NCBI GenBank assembly: GCA_963969595.1
Contig: OZ018409.1
Coordinates: 10,306,520-10,370,519, forward strand
DNA from: Neckera pumila
Taxonomy: Eukaryota > Streptophyta > Bryopsida > Hypnales > Neckeraceae
Length of the DNA: 64,000 bases
Reading direction: 5' to 3'
The notes below the pieces were generated by a model, which ran no database searches, was not told the origin of the DNA, and saw nothing but the letters and a program-made list of their open reading frames with translations. Positions 46,162 through 58,700 of the stretch are shown in pieces. The first letter of the stretch is position 1; the number at the start of each line of letters is the position of its first letter. The position numbers were made by a program, and so were the translations under genes.

Positions 46162-48850
46162 GGACTCGGTGCAGGTGGAGAATGGAGTCCCATCTCGTGC
46201 AAACCAAGCGCAGGGAGGGGCATATGTTGATACTCATAAAGAACTGGAATAGCATAGAGTACTTCAATTTTATGCGAGTCTTTTTGATAAAAATGAAAAG
46301 AAAAGAAAAGAGAGTATGGTGAGAGTGGTTTGCTTCGCGGTACGTGCTTTCTGTGAGGATGATTAGTTGAGGATGAAACTTCCCTCTCTGCTTCTCTCAA
46401 CTGCAAGCCCCATGATGAGTTTTCGTGATGATAAGAGCATCATGAAAGGTCTCAAGCCCCACATCTGCTCGCTTGCTTGTTGTATTTGATTGGTGTGGAT
46501 GTGTATCAGAGAAGTGGTTGTATATGATTACTGGTAGGAATAGGGTGCTGTTGCGGGATTCGTGGGAGATTACTTGAGGTATTCTGACAGTTTCCCCATT
46601 GTAGTGCCTCCCCAGAGTAGTTTATGTACCAGAACCACACTGCTTACCCTCAACTGTAAACGATTTTCCATAGTTTTATGTTGGAATTGAAGGTAACATC
46701 TCATTTGTATATCGAAGGTCACTGTCACACTGTTGTGGTTTTGGAAAAATAATTCTGCAGGTAAGTTGACCTCTTTTCACTATTGAGCATGGAGAAAATC
46801 TCTGAAGGTTCATAGCTTGTCTTAATATGTTCAGTACATTTTCTTTCTTTGTATTGTGAGACATGGCCAAAAAGTGTTCCATTGACACGTTCACTATAAT
46901 TTTTAAATTAGGGGACTCATGAGTTCATTTTAATCCTTGGTTTCCTGAAAAAGACTGAATTAACACATAAGGTGCTCTTATATGCACAAGAATCTATAGT
47001 TCTAGTAGCTTCTTGTCAACCCTAGTAGGCATAAAAGTTTTGAAGTTAAAAGTCAAGCAGAATATGAGAGTAGGTGTTAAAATTGTCAATTTTCTCCTAT
47101 TGTACAACTAGTTCCAGTGCATGAATTTTGGGAAGATCATGTGCATTTAAATTCAAGGTGTTCTCGTGATTCAACGTAGAAGATTTGTGTTCTCATGATT
47201 CAATGCACTCTTCTGTGTTCTCATGATTCAAAGCAGAAGATGTGTTAATTAACTTTGATGAGCTATTGTCATGAATTTACTAACAAAATTTGTGATGCAC
47301 TTGCAATCAACTCTCAAGTGCAATCCAATTTGGTGATTCAACTTTGATCAACTTTGGTAATCCAAGTTTGATCATGAATACCACCAAGCTAGCCTAGAGT
47401 TTCATTTCCATGTACCATTGAAACATTGAATTGAATTTGGGATAAAAAATATTTGAAACCACGGATGTATTTTGGAACAGAGTAAATACATCCAATATGC
47501 TATAAGAAAATATAAAATGGTCATATCTTCTATTTCTGTATATGGTGTTGACTGTGAGCATGATAAGGTTTAGAGATGCTAGTTGTAGTATTATCAATCC
47601 TATGGTATTTTGCCATATCAATAATTAATTTATCAATAATTTAAGAATCAATTTGGAATATATCATATATTAGAGTTATTCGTAAAGTACCCCAAAACCG
47701 GGGTTTAAACCTCGTAGTTTTGTGAAAAAGCAGGTTTTGGGCAAAAAATTGCCGCACCCAATACGAAAGTGGGTATCAAACTTTCTTTTACACCCAAATC
47801 GACCAAAAAGAAGTTTCATCCGGACTTTGCCTGCAGGGTCGTCCGTCGGAGGAAATTTGTGAAAAAGTCCCCTCCAAATTGGGGGGACTCTACAAATAAC
47901 TCTATTGAAGCCAGATTTGTTGGATCTTATATGAAATCATTTCTTTTTTGGTTGACTTTCCTTTCGTTAATTGGATTAGAATTTGTAAACTTCATTTCAC
48001 AAGCTTTGGAATGTTTTGTGGTGTTTAGTAGTAGGGTCCTCACTACTCTTCATGGCTTTATCATAGTATCCAGGGTTTTGCCAAATCTGTTGTGACAATT
48101 TGCAACGGGGTCTTTTTAGTTTCACCATGATATTCATAACTTATTTGGTACTGTTGTGATATTTTGTAGCAAGGCCCTCATAGCTTTACCACAATGTGGC
48201 TTATTTGTGGCTTATTTAGTAGTTGCAACTTATTTTTTATTTTTTTATTTTTCAAAGGTTTTTTATTAGGATTCAAATTACATTCATTAATATTTCTATA
48301 CTATTAATGCATGGGTGATTGGCCAATGCAAGACACCCCCTCATGACAATGACAACTTCTTAAAACCCCACCTATCTACCTTGGGTTCATTTGCATTTGA
48401 ATTTAGGTCGTTTTTTAGGTATCTAAGAACAGCTCATGTTACATTTAGTAGCTTCTATCTTAGTGTAAATTTCAAGAAGTGAAACTTCTAGAGCCAGAGT
48501 GCTTTGTGGACCTCCTACCTTCAACACATTGTAAGATTCTGCTTAAAATAAATATCCAATTGTCCAAATTGTTTAGATATTCTAGTTACTGTATATCCAT
48601 TCTATAAGTGTATTTCTCTTATAGGTTTTGTTTGATCATAGCAATCTAAATTTTGAGTATAAATGTTGATAGACAACCCAATCTTTTGCAAAAAAAAAGA
48701 ATTTTTTTTTTTTTTTTTTGTCCAAAATTTTTGCCCAAAGTCGGGCAGCAACCAAAAAATGGTCGTTTGAGCACTTAGGGGTTAAATTCTAGGCTATTCC
48801 AATTATATCAAAAATTGCAATTAAATAGTGAGATTTTGAGCATCCAAGGT
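46162..48850. other. Region after the endosulfine gene; no supported gene
   Basis: The first few hundred bases are probably 3' untranslated or flanking sequence. A roughly 28-bp imperfect triplicate of TGTGTTCTCATGATTCAA lies near 47160-47240. A TTAA-type end (CTTAGGGG then TTAA at 48782-48785) occurs without a matching left end. An open stretch at 47769-48095 has no recognised motif. Confidence 0.4.
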
Positions 48851-48854
48851 TTAA

Positions 48855-49713
48855 TCCCTTAAGGATCATATTCCTTTGGAAGACAAATGGAAATTTTGGA
48901 CAAGTACCTATGGGTTGATATTTTGTCTTGATTTTTTGAAACTCTTTTGGAAGTTTCAAAATTAATTAATTAGCTTCGTGGGAATATAATTGTTTTTTCA
49001 ATCGGTGCTTGGGAACAAAAATTATACTCCAAACAACTAGGAACTTAGAAGGGGGTAGCAAAAAAAATTCAAAAATTTGACTTTAAGTTTTTTTTTTTCT
49101 CTAATAGATTATATTTTTGTCTACTTGAAAAGCTTTGATTCATTCTATTTGGATTTGTTATGAGAAAGTTATGAGCAATCTTGTTTTTTGGACAAATAAA
49201 GCATTTTCTTGAAAAAATAATTTTTAGGATTCATTTTCGAATGCAATTTTTATAATTTTTTTAATTTCATTTTAGAGATCCAATTTATTTAGATTTTCCT
49301 TCTATCTTGTACCTACTTCTACTTAACAACTTTTTGAAGTAGGAAAATTAAGTTATTTTGATTTTTTTTTTGTGTCCTAGACTCTCAACTCAATTTCTCC
49401 ACCATAAAAATTTAAAGCTCAAAACTTTGTAGTGCAAAATATTAAAGTTTAGAAAGTTCAAAATCAAATAAATTGCTCCCGCAATGTGCTGAAAAACTGG
49501 GTTTTTCCACTTTAAACACAAATATGTTGAAATCTATGCGGTCAAAAATTCTGAAATTTTTTCCCAACATTTTTGTACTAGATAGGTGTAAAACCCTAAG
49601 GTTAGATGTGCAAAAGAAAAAACAATTTTTAAATTTCCATACTCTTTGCCATAGAAATGACAATTTTGAGTGTTTTCTGGTAGAAAAAAAGCCTTGGTCC
49701 TTATGGAATGGGG
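48855..49713 (-). mobile_element. TTAA-flanked TIR element G3 (diverged)
   Basis: An 859-bp copy. The ends are TCCCTTAAGGATC and CCTTATGGAATGGGG, flanked by TTAA at 48851-48854 and 49714-49717. Internal order is reversed relative to G0-G2. It is more diverged than the other copies. Confidence 0.7.
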
Positions 49714-49729
49714 TTAATATACTGAATCG

Positions 49730-50662
49730 TCAGAGAAGTTCATTAAATTTTATCCCTTCATAGTGTTGCCACAAATCAAGTGATAGATTGTTTCTCATCA
49801 TCTGAAAAAGTTCAAGTACAGAAGAATTTAAACGAGGCATGAGCACGCGAATGAGCTCGTAGGAGTCCAAATACAAGGGTTCATCATCCGCATCCATGTA
49901 CTGCTCCAACAGGTCGCGGATGCTAATACAGTAATAGGAAAGCCCAATGCGCATTACTGCCCGAACAAGCTGCAATCCATTCATACTATAAGTGAAACAG
50001 GGTCGAACACTATGTCAGGGATGAACTGGGTCTGCAATGTCAAAACTGTGGACAGGACATAAGTAATGGTGAAGGGAGAACCCAGCCCACGTCGCGCCCG
50101 ACCATCTCAATATCGGCAACTTTTACGAGGCGCTGCATCATTACAAGCGCAAGGCTTGCTCAGGCAGCACCAGATACCAGAGGCCTTTCCAACCCACAAA
50201 AACACCAGTAATAAAGAGCAAGATTCTTTCTTCAGTTCAGGTCTCCATATAGCTTTCCTCAATGCTGAAGGCAGTTAGGTTGGAGAAAGGTATTTGTTTT
50301 ATCATCAACAGAAAGAATCACACAGCAACTCGACCCCTGTACAGAAGATTGTCAGAGAACATTCACTCTCATCCACGATATAAGCCGTGTAAGAAGGTGT
50401 CCTAAGATTTGTGTTGATATCTCATCCCACAATCTCAGACTATTACACTACCACAGTAATATCGAACTACTTGAATTCAGAAAGAACGCAGCATGTTTGA
50501 CATCATGAACATCAGTCCAAGTGTTGGAAAATGTTGTTTCTCATCATCATTCAAAGCAATCTTCGAATCCGAACTCAAGGCATGCATCAGATTGTCAGAG
50601 GTGTATTGCATTTCCACACATAAACTTTCAGACGATGGATGTATTACAATCATCCTGTGCAA
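49730..50662 (-). CDS. Possible spliced gene, unrecognised
   Basis: Two protein-like minus-strand segments. Upstream, 50662-50477, just after CACAG (acceptor-like): MIVIHPSSESLCVEMQYT…, acidic then Met-rich. Downstream, from 49984 to TGA 49730-49732: GLQLVRAVMRIGLSYYC…, then LLEQYMDADDEPLYLDSYE and VLELFQMMRNNLSLDLWQHY. Codon pattern and hydrophobic periodicity look real. The second lies just after CACTTATAG, another acceptor-like site. No known family is recognised and the intervening exons are not resolved. The terminal exon stops 13 bp from the G3 boundary, so its end may have been altered by that insertion. Confidence 0.3.
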
Positions 50663-51660
50663 ACAAATTCAGACGAAAGCAGCTTTCAGGAACCACGGAT
50701 GGCTGGGTACAGACAATCAACATGGCATCATTTCAGTCCGCCCGTCTGCTTTTCTTCATCAGCAAGCTGAGCCGCGAAGGCAAAACCCTAGACCTAACAA
50801 AACAAGAAAGTTAATAAAAAGAACGTCTTCAAATCTTAGATGTCAGCGACCCGTCGTACCCAAGCCACACAGAAACATCAGCACAGGCATAGCGAGAGCC
50901 GCATACAGAACGGAGGCGTTTCCTAGGCGCCTCCGCCTTTGCGGTGTTGCTTCAGGGAACGGATCCATCGGTATGAAAGACCCGACGATCAGATATAGAA
51001 GCACAAGCTACCAAACTTTTGCTCACATCTATGGAAGAAAGGAACGGAACCCTTTCCATCATCTTCTAGTCAGCGAGAAATTTGTGCCTCACGCGGCAGT
51101 CGGACCTCCATGGACAGGAGGACTGCTGCAGACTCGATATGGGGCACATCACGCGAAGCTAAGTTTAACATTCGTCTGCGACGTAACCAAACAGCTTCAC
51201 AAAACGAACCCCTAATCTAAAACCGCCGAATATCAGCGAGTTGCGAAAACATCAGCTCCGACGTTGTATGGAACGCAAAGGAAATGCAAAAAACACGCCG
51301 TAACCCTAAAAACCGAAGAATAGCTAGGAAACCCTAAGGGAGCCCTAGTATGGAAGAAATTAAGGAATCCACGTCAGACTGTAGGGTTGTGAATCCGGCA
51401 TATGGGAATGCCCGGTTGGGTCCAAGTGTCATCCCCCGTGGAATAGTATATCTTTACTTTGGTGCAGTCTTTGGGTTTATTCAAAGACATGAGTTCAACA
51501 GTGCATGAACTGAGACTATATACTGCCAAGCGTGCTAGTTGGGGGCAAAGAGTATGGGACATCAGAGCCTTCTTTGAAGTTTTTGGAGCATTGGAGGTGG
51601 AAGTGGCAATGGTCGAAACCCTAGAACTCCAGAGTGTGTCCATCTGAATTCAGACCTGAC
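50663..51660. other. GC-richer DNA, possible 5' region of the minus-strand gene
   Basis: No convincing ORF. Minus-strand sequence with AGGGTTT-type motifs resembles a plant 5' leader. The plus-strand opening 50493-51215 is probably chance. Confidence 0.3.
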
Positions 51661-51789
51661 AGCGGGTTTTTTTCTGGCAATATTTGACGAACTTGTCAAA
51701 GCATTTAGCCACTGTGCCTGGCTCCCTCCAAATTTCCACCTTTGCTTGGAGGGCACGTAGGGTGGCTTGTCGCCAGAAAAAAACCCGCT
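51661..51789. mobile_element. Small TIR MITE (about 129 bp)
   Basis: Ends AGCGGGTTTTTTTCTGGC and its reverse complement form an 18-bp inverted repeat with no mismatch. Flanks CAGACCTGAC and AAGACCTAGG share AGACCT at matching offset, so the target duplication may be 8-10 bp. That fits hAT or Mutator types. It is non-coding. Confidence 0.75.
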
Positions 51790-51990
51790 AAGACCTAGGG
51801 TGATGCGCAGATGTCACGTGCACATAATGATAGTGGCAGGTTTATGCAAATGGAATTTAGGCTCTCCTGAGAACCTAAACTTGTTTAGTCACACATGTAA
51901 TGTAAATGCACCCATAGCCAACCTGTAAAGGGCATTATTTCCAACCAACATTGAAAAGCTTGGAATGTGTTTTTTTCAAGTTGGGATTAA

Positions 51991-52917
51991 CCCCTAAAGG
52001 ACCGGTTGTCCCCTCGGGGGACAATTTGGGTCCGGGCAGGTTCCTACTGTCTCAATTTTTAGTAATATTTCTTGGAATTTTTTGAGGTTGTATATTTTTG
52101 CAAGAGATTTGTGAATATATAATTTTTATTTTCATTGATGCCCAGGCGCAAAAGTTATGGCACAATAAGCAAAAATGGAATTCGGCGGGCAACACAAAAA
52201 AAAATCACAAAAGATCAAAATAATTTTTTTTTCAATTTTTTGACTCAAAGATTATATTTCTGTCTACATGTGAAGCTTTGTTTCATTCAATTTGGACTAA
52301 TAATGAGAAAGTTATGGACAATCTTAGTTTTTTGGGCAATCTAAGCATCTTCTTAAAAAAATAACTTATAGAATTCTTTTTTGAATGCAATTTTTAGAAT
52401 TTTTCAAAAAAAATTGTTAGACAGGGTTAGGTTTTCTTGCTAGAACAATCTTACCATTGGAATTATTGTGATTCAATTCCATCTAAAATCTATTAACAAT
52501 TTAGTTTTTTCTTCAATCTTGAACCCACCTCTACTTAATAATTTTTTAGTGAGTAAAAATTAAGTGCTTTTTTTCCTAAATTTTATTGGTAGATTCTCAA
52601 CTCAACTATTTAATATAGATAAGTAGAAAATCAAAATCAATAATGCAAAAAATTTTGAACTAAAAAGATTCAAAGCCAAAAAATCTAGTCAAGCAAGGTG
52701 GAAAAAAACTTATTTTCTTTACTTTAAATGCATATATCTTGCAATCTACGTGGTCAAAGTTTCTAAAATTTCTTCCACATATTTGTGTACTAGTTAAGTA
52801 TAAGCTCTTACGGTTGGATATGCAAAAAAAACAATTTTTTAAACTCTTTTCTCTTTGCAATAGAAATGACAGTTTTGAGTGGTTTTTGGTAGGAAAATCA
52901 CCTTGGTCCTTTAGGGA
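51991..52917 (-). mobile_element. TTAA-flanked TIR element G4
   Basis: A 927-bp element starting CCCCTAAAGGACCGGTTG and ending CCTTGGTCCTTTAGGGA. TTAA lies at 51987-51990 and 52918-52921. It is the reverse of G2 with high similarity at both ends (GTCCCCTCGGGGGACAA next to the first end). Confidence 0.88.
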
Positions 52918-52921
52918 TTAA

Positions 52922-53909
52922 CCCCTAAAGTCCCATTGTTCCCTAGGGAGACAAAATGGATTTTGGGCAAGCTACTATGGCCTTAGTATTCATCATTATT
53001 TTTTGAAACTTTTTATGAAGATAGAAAAACACATTGGCTTTATGGAAGTATAATTTTTATATCAATTGGTACCTGGGAACAAAAGTTATGGTACAAAAGG
53101 TCCTTTTTTTCAATGAGGTGGGGAGAAATCTTTTTGCACAAATTTTTTTTTGAATTTTTAAAATTTTTTTTCTCATAGATTGTAATTTTATCTATATGGG
53201 AAGCTTTGATTCATTCCGTTTGGATTTGTTATGTGAAAATTATGGACAATCTTATTTTTCGGGCAATTGAAGCATCTTCTTGAAAAAATAACTTGTAGGA
53301 CTCATTTTTGAATGCAATTTCCACAATTTTTCAAAAAAAGTTGTTTGACAAGGCTAGGTTTGCTTGCTAAAACAATCTCACCATTGGGATTATAGTATTT
53401 TAATTCCATCTTAGAGCTATTGACGATTTAGTTTTTCTTTCAATCTTAGATTTACTTCTACTCAATAATTTTTTAAAGAATAAAAATCAAGTGTATTTGT
53501 TTTTGAATTTTTTTTCCTAGATTCTCAATTCAATTATTCAACATAAAAAACTTAAGTTCAAAGTCTGTAGTGCAAGTCTTTTTTACAAATGGCAGTCAAA
53601 GTCATTTGAATTAAAGAAGGACAACCATTTTAGATATTTTTTCATAATAATTTGACCTTGTGAAGTGCAACTACCCGGTTTTTTGCAGGGCCAAAAAATG
53701 GACCGTTTTGCCACTTCAAATGCTAATATCTTCCAATCTATACAATGAAAATTTCTGAAATTTTTTCCACACATTCTCAAACTAGAGTACTACAAGATCC
53801 TATGGTTACATGTGTCCAAAAATGATATTTCTCAAAAATTTGGTACTTGTGCTAGAAATGGCAATTTTGGAGCATTCTTGGTGAGAACATAGTCAAGGAA
53901 CTTTAGGGG
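52922..53909 (-). mobile_element. TTAA-flanked TIR element G5, abutting G4
   Basis: A 988-bp element starting CCCCTAAAGTCCCATTG and ending AACTTTAGGGG. It is flanked by TTAA at 52918-52921, shared with G4, and 53910-53913. Same internal order as G4. It includes about 60 extra bases relative to G4 near the right part. Confidence 0.85.
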
Positions 53910-53913
53910 TTAA

Positions 53914-54617
53914 AAGCCTATACTACTAGGATTATACTTAAAACACCCTTTTTTCTTGTAGTGTGTGGAGCAAGTTAAGAAGCCGGTGTAGAAAACAAAT
54001 AGACAGAAAGGAAGGCAAATGGGAGAGTGTAAGAGCAAAAAAGAAATTACTATTGAATTCTAAACAATGTTTTCAATATTCTTGGTCAAAGTGCAAAAAG
54101 GAAAAGCATCCTAAACCAATGTTTAGTGGCCCCATTTCCAAATACAAATCACAGAGAATCCAAGGGCTACAAAACCACCTGACAGTTAGAGTTTGGACAC
54201 TTGATGGGTGGATGAAAGGACAATCAAAGTAAACAGGTTTTGGGACGTGGAGGGAAATGAGTGCTTCTACCTTAGATCCACAATCCATCCCCTCGCAGTC
54301 AATATAACTTTGGAGCTAGCTCCAACCAAGAGTGATTTAAGTTATAAAAGTGATGGAACATTTGAAAATCTAACGCATCATCTGCATCTTTTCCCCATCA
54401 TTAGACAAGCCGCTGTCAAATAATGACTAAAGTGGTCCATTAAAAACCATCACATATCCATTATGTACCATTTCATAGGATCAATTCAAAGAAGCTGGTA
54501 GCTTTTAGAGTAGACTACTTATACCTTTTGAAAGCAGCACACGTGTCCGCATACCCAATCATTCAATTCAATGTCACAGTTTGCCTGAAGCCGAGAGCAA
54601 TGCTGCAAGCCTGCTCT
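53914..54617. other. Gap with an orphan CACTA-type end
   Basis: CTTTTTTCTTGTAGTG at 53948-53963 is the canonical right end of a CACTA element (reverse of CACTACAAGAAA), but no partner was found. The rest holds short unrecognised ORFs. Confidence 0.35.
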
Positions 54618-54780
54618 CACTATAAGAAACAGGCGTTTTTGGTCACGTTTTCAAAAAAACGCGTGATGTCCAAAAAAACGTGAAGTTGTCTTCGGCGACG
54701 TCCAAAAAAACGTGTGCCGGGGACCATGATTGAGGTGATGTCGCGTAAAACAGGGCCCCAAAATTCAGAGAACAAGTAAA

Positions 54781-55290
54781 TGTCGCTAGGAACGTCACAT
54801 GTCTTCTTCAACGTCCCAAACAACAAAACATGTTTTTTTATGAACGTCACAAACAACACAATTCTTCCACGTCAGCAACTTTGTTCAGGGCCAGTTTGGG
54901 CAGTCCAAGATGAAAAGGAGAGGGCTGCCCAAAAGGAAACAAGTGAATGTCGCGTGGAACGTCACATGTCTTTCGCCACGTCGAAGACAACAGCATTTTT
55001 TTTTCTGAACGTCACTGACAACACAAGTTTTCCACGTCAGCATATTCCTTCAGGGTCACCGCAGTTAGTCAAAGATGAAAAGGAAGGGGCTACCCAGAAC
55101 AAAAGAATTGAATGTTGCGCGCAACGTCGCATGTCCTCCGCTACATCCAAAACAACAGATTTTATTTTTTGGCAACGTCACCAAGAACACCATTTTTCCA
55201 TGTCAGCTGCTTTGTTTTGGGCCAGTGCGGGCTGTGACTTTGAAGTAAAGGAGGGTGCTGTCCAGAAGGAAAAAGGGGCAAGTGCTTCCA
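54781..55290. repeat. About 167-bp subterminal tandem repeat (x3)
   Basis: Units begin near 54781, 54949 and 55114 with (G)TCGCxxGGAACGTCACATGTC, each followed by CGTC-rich sequence and by GATGAAAAGGAG…GGGCTGCCC or a variant (the last unit is more diverged). ACGTC and GACGT motifs recur throughout. Such repeats are the usual transposase-binding regions of CACTA elements. The 181-codon opening across it (54780-55325) is a by-product of the repeat. Confidence 0.8.
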
Positions 55291-55479
55291 CAAGGCTCCA
55301 AAAAATTGGGGTACGTGCAGAATGAGAGTTCTGGGCTTCTTATTTCTCATTTGCACTTGTGCTTTTTAAAATCCAAAAATATATACTCAGTAATTGCAAT
55401 AAATATATGTTTATTACATTAAGGCTTCTGAAGTGATGGACATAGTAAATAAATAGGAGAAAGAGGAAGTACATGCATC

Positions 55480-58400
55480 ATAAAATTTTCATCAGAGTGG
55501 GCCTTTTTTTTATTTCACACACCAATCTTGGTGGCCCCAAAAATTCAAACATTCACTTGGGAGTGTCTATTGATCTTCATTATTTCAGAAGATAGAAAGG
55601 GACCGCTACCTTGGGCTTGCAGAACAAAATGACTCGATTCCTTGGAGAACAAATTATGAAACACTCCAAGGCATTTTGGCACAATATTTTCAGTGAAAAA
55701 AATTTGTGGGCCACCATGAAGGGCCCTTTTTCATGAAAGCGGACCCTTCCTTTGCACAACCCTTTTTTTTAGACATCCAAAATCAAACCATTCATATGGA
55801 AGTGCCTATTGCCCACCCTTTAAAAAAATAAATAAAAGGGAACAATATTGGGGGCCTGCAAATAAAAATGATTCGATCCCAGTCACAACAAATTATAAAT
55901 CATTGGAAGGCATTCTACCACAAGACATTTAATGAAATTAGTCTGTAGGGCAACACATACGGCCCACTTTTATTGAAGTGGACCCTTCTTTTTTACTACC
56001 CATTTTTTTCCACACATAAAATGAAGACATTCCAATGGGAGCGTTTATTGCACAGCAGAATTCAAATAAGAATTAAAAAATATAAGGGGCCTACAAAATG
56101 AAGTGATTCCATTTTGTGCAGAACAAATTAATCATGGAACACGGGAAGGCATTTTGCCAAAATTATTTCTTTGATATTAGTTTGTGGACCACATACCGCC
56201 GAGGGCCCTTTCAGTAAAAATCAAAGTGGGCCCTTCTTTTTCACTATCCATTTTTTGGGCCTCCAATATTAGACCATTCAAATCAGAGTGCCTACTACCC
56301 ACCATTGTTTGAAGAAATAAAAATAAACAAGTACTGGAGGCCTCCCAAAAAAAAAAAAAAATTTGTACACAACAAATTGTTAAATACAGGCACGCATTGT
56401 GCCTCAATAATTTCAGTGTAATTAAGATTTGGACCCCCACATACGGCCCATTCTCATCAAATTGCGGCCTTTCTGTTTACATTGCTTTCTTCTTGTTCCA
56501 CAAATAAAAATAGCCCATTGAAATGCGAGCAGCTGCTGCCCCCCTTTCACAAAAGAACTATACGGAAAAACTATTGGAAGCCTAAAAAATAAAACAACTT
56601 CATTCCATGCTCAATAAATTCTGAAATACTGCAAGGCATTTGGCCATATCAATTGAAATGAAATGACAAAGTGCGCGGTTACGTTGGCCCACTTCCATCG
56701 AAGTGCATCCTTCTCTTCATAACCTTCTTTTGTGGGCCCGCCAACATGAATCCATTCAGATGGGAGTGCGTACTGCCCACCATTATTTGTACTAGAAATA
56801 CAAATCATGTGAAAAGGCATTGAAAAAAACCCAAAAAAACCATGCAAAACTAATTATGAATTATTGCAGAACTTTGTGCCAAAACAATTCCTTTCAAAGT
56901 AGTTTGTGGACCAGTAGAAATGGTTCACTTGTATGAAGTGGGTCATTTTTTTTCCTACCCATTTTTGTGGGCCCTCCTGGACATCACTTTGTGTCAAGCG
57001 GAACCTACGCGCGTTCAGATTCCCCCCCCCATTCTTTGTACTCACTTCAATCAAAAAAAAGGACTCAACAAAATATGGAGACATTTTCGTAGCTATGAAA
57101 TTTATTGATATTTTCATTTGTTAAATATAATGAGTTATGAATTCTTGAAGTAAAATAATACAATACAAACTTGAAAACGACTTTTATACCCATATTTTAT
57201 ATAAGACACTATTGTCTTCAAAATGAAGACAGAACTGGTAAAACTGAATCCTTACTGAAATTACATTTACCTTGAATCTTAATGCAATGGTCATGTAAAT
57301 GCATTCATATTAAAGAGTTCCGTCCACAAATATGCCGTTTCAGTTCATTTCTCAACTTCTTCTGGACATCATTTCTTACATAATTTCACTTTCACATTTC
57401 AAGCAATACAAAGCCGTACTCATTTTCGAACAAACATGAAAGTTCGAAATAGAAATAAATTTTCATGAAAAAGTGAATTGGGGGGTTGTAATTCACTTCA
57501 ACACACATGATTTCTTATAATTACAGTATGTGATATATCTAGATTTGGGCCTGCACAATTGAACTATTAAAATGGGAGTGCCACCGGTCAACAGTCATAT
57601 AAGAAAAAAAAAGGGAGCAACATTGCGGGTTTGCAATATGAAATGCTAAAATTCCATGTACAACAAATTATAGAACGCTGCTATGCAATGCATTACCAAA
57701 AACTCTTTTCAATGACTTTGTAGAGCAACACGGAGGGCCCACTTTCATCAAAGTTGGACCCTCTTTTTTACATCCCATTCTCTTGAGTCACCGAAATTAG
57801 ACAAAAGGAATGGGAGTATGCACTGTCCTCCATTAATAAATAAAGAAAGGGAAGACGTACTATTGGAAGCTTGAAAAATAAAAAGATTTCATCTCTTTTA
57901 AAAAAAATTATGGAACACTGCAAGGCATTTTGCTACAACAATTTTATTGACATTCATTTGTAGGTAAGAGTGAAGGAAACATTTTAATCACAGTGGCCCA
58001 CTCTTGTTCACAAATTTAATTTATGAGGAAGAGTGCGTGCAACATCAATGGATTCCATTTTGTGCACAGTAAAGTAAAACACAGTGCAAGCCATTTGCAT
58101 TTCAAACAAATTTCTTGTCATTAGTTGTTGTCCCACCGTCAAGCATCTTCTTTTATTAAAATAGGCTCTTTTTATTGGCAATCAATTAATTTGCCTTCTT
58201 GATTTAAAGCATTCAAATAGGAGCGCATATTGCTTGCCAAAATTTCCTGTAAAAAATAAGGGAACAATATTGAGGGCTTGCAGAATGCAAGCAATCAAAC
58301 CATTCACAAAATTTTTTGAAACACTGGAAGCCATTATGGCATTATTGTTTAATTTAAATTACATTGTGGTCCACTGGCAGAGGCCTTGATTCTTGAAAGT

Positions 58401-58700
58401 AGGCCTTCCTTGTTCACCATGCAAAATATGGAAGCATGAAAATAGACCTTTCAAACGGGAGTGGCATGTGTGCACCGAAATTTAAAAAAAAATTAGAAGG
58501 AACAGTATTGGGGGCTTACAAAATGAAATGAAGGAATTCCCGGCACAATAAATTATGATCCCACTGCAATGCATTTTGCAAAAATCATGTCCTTCACATT
58601 AGGAATTGGGCCACCAGGGTGTGTCCCTTCTCATGAAAGTGTGCCCTTCTTTTACACAAGCAAATTAAACAAATCATTCATTGAATTCCATGCAATTGCA
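55480..58700. repeat. About 240-bp diverged tandem array in the CACTA element
   Basis: A GGGCCC/GGCCCA landmark recurs at 55721, 55961, 56203, 56445, 56686 and about 56921 (spacing 235-242), and again at 57734 and 57994. Weaker copies follow to about 58620. Each unit also has ACAAATTATGAAACACTGCAAGGCATTTTG-like sequence and AGTTTGTGG before the landmark. An AT-rich interruption lies at about 57100-57540. Roughly 12-13 units in all. Confidence 0.8.

Noticed and set aside
50493..51215. A 240-codon plus-strand ORF
   Set aside because: No motif, and its composition suggests the antisense of a leader or spliced region; the opposite strand has acceptor-like sites and protein-like segments.
53948..53963. 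A complete CACTA element ending here
   Set aside because: Only one terminus was found; no CACTACAAGAAA partner with a matching triplet upstream.
54780..55325. A 181-codon ORF as a gene
   Set aside because: It runs through the 167-bp tandem repeat and its product merely repeats with the DNA; no domain.
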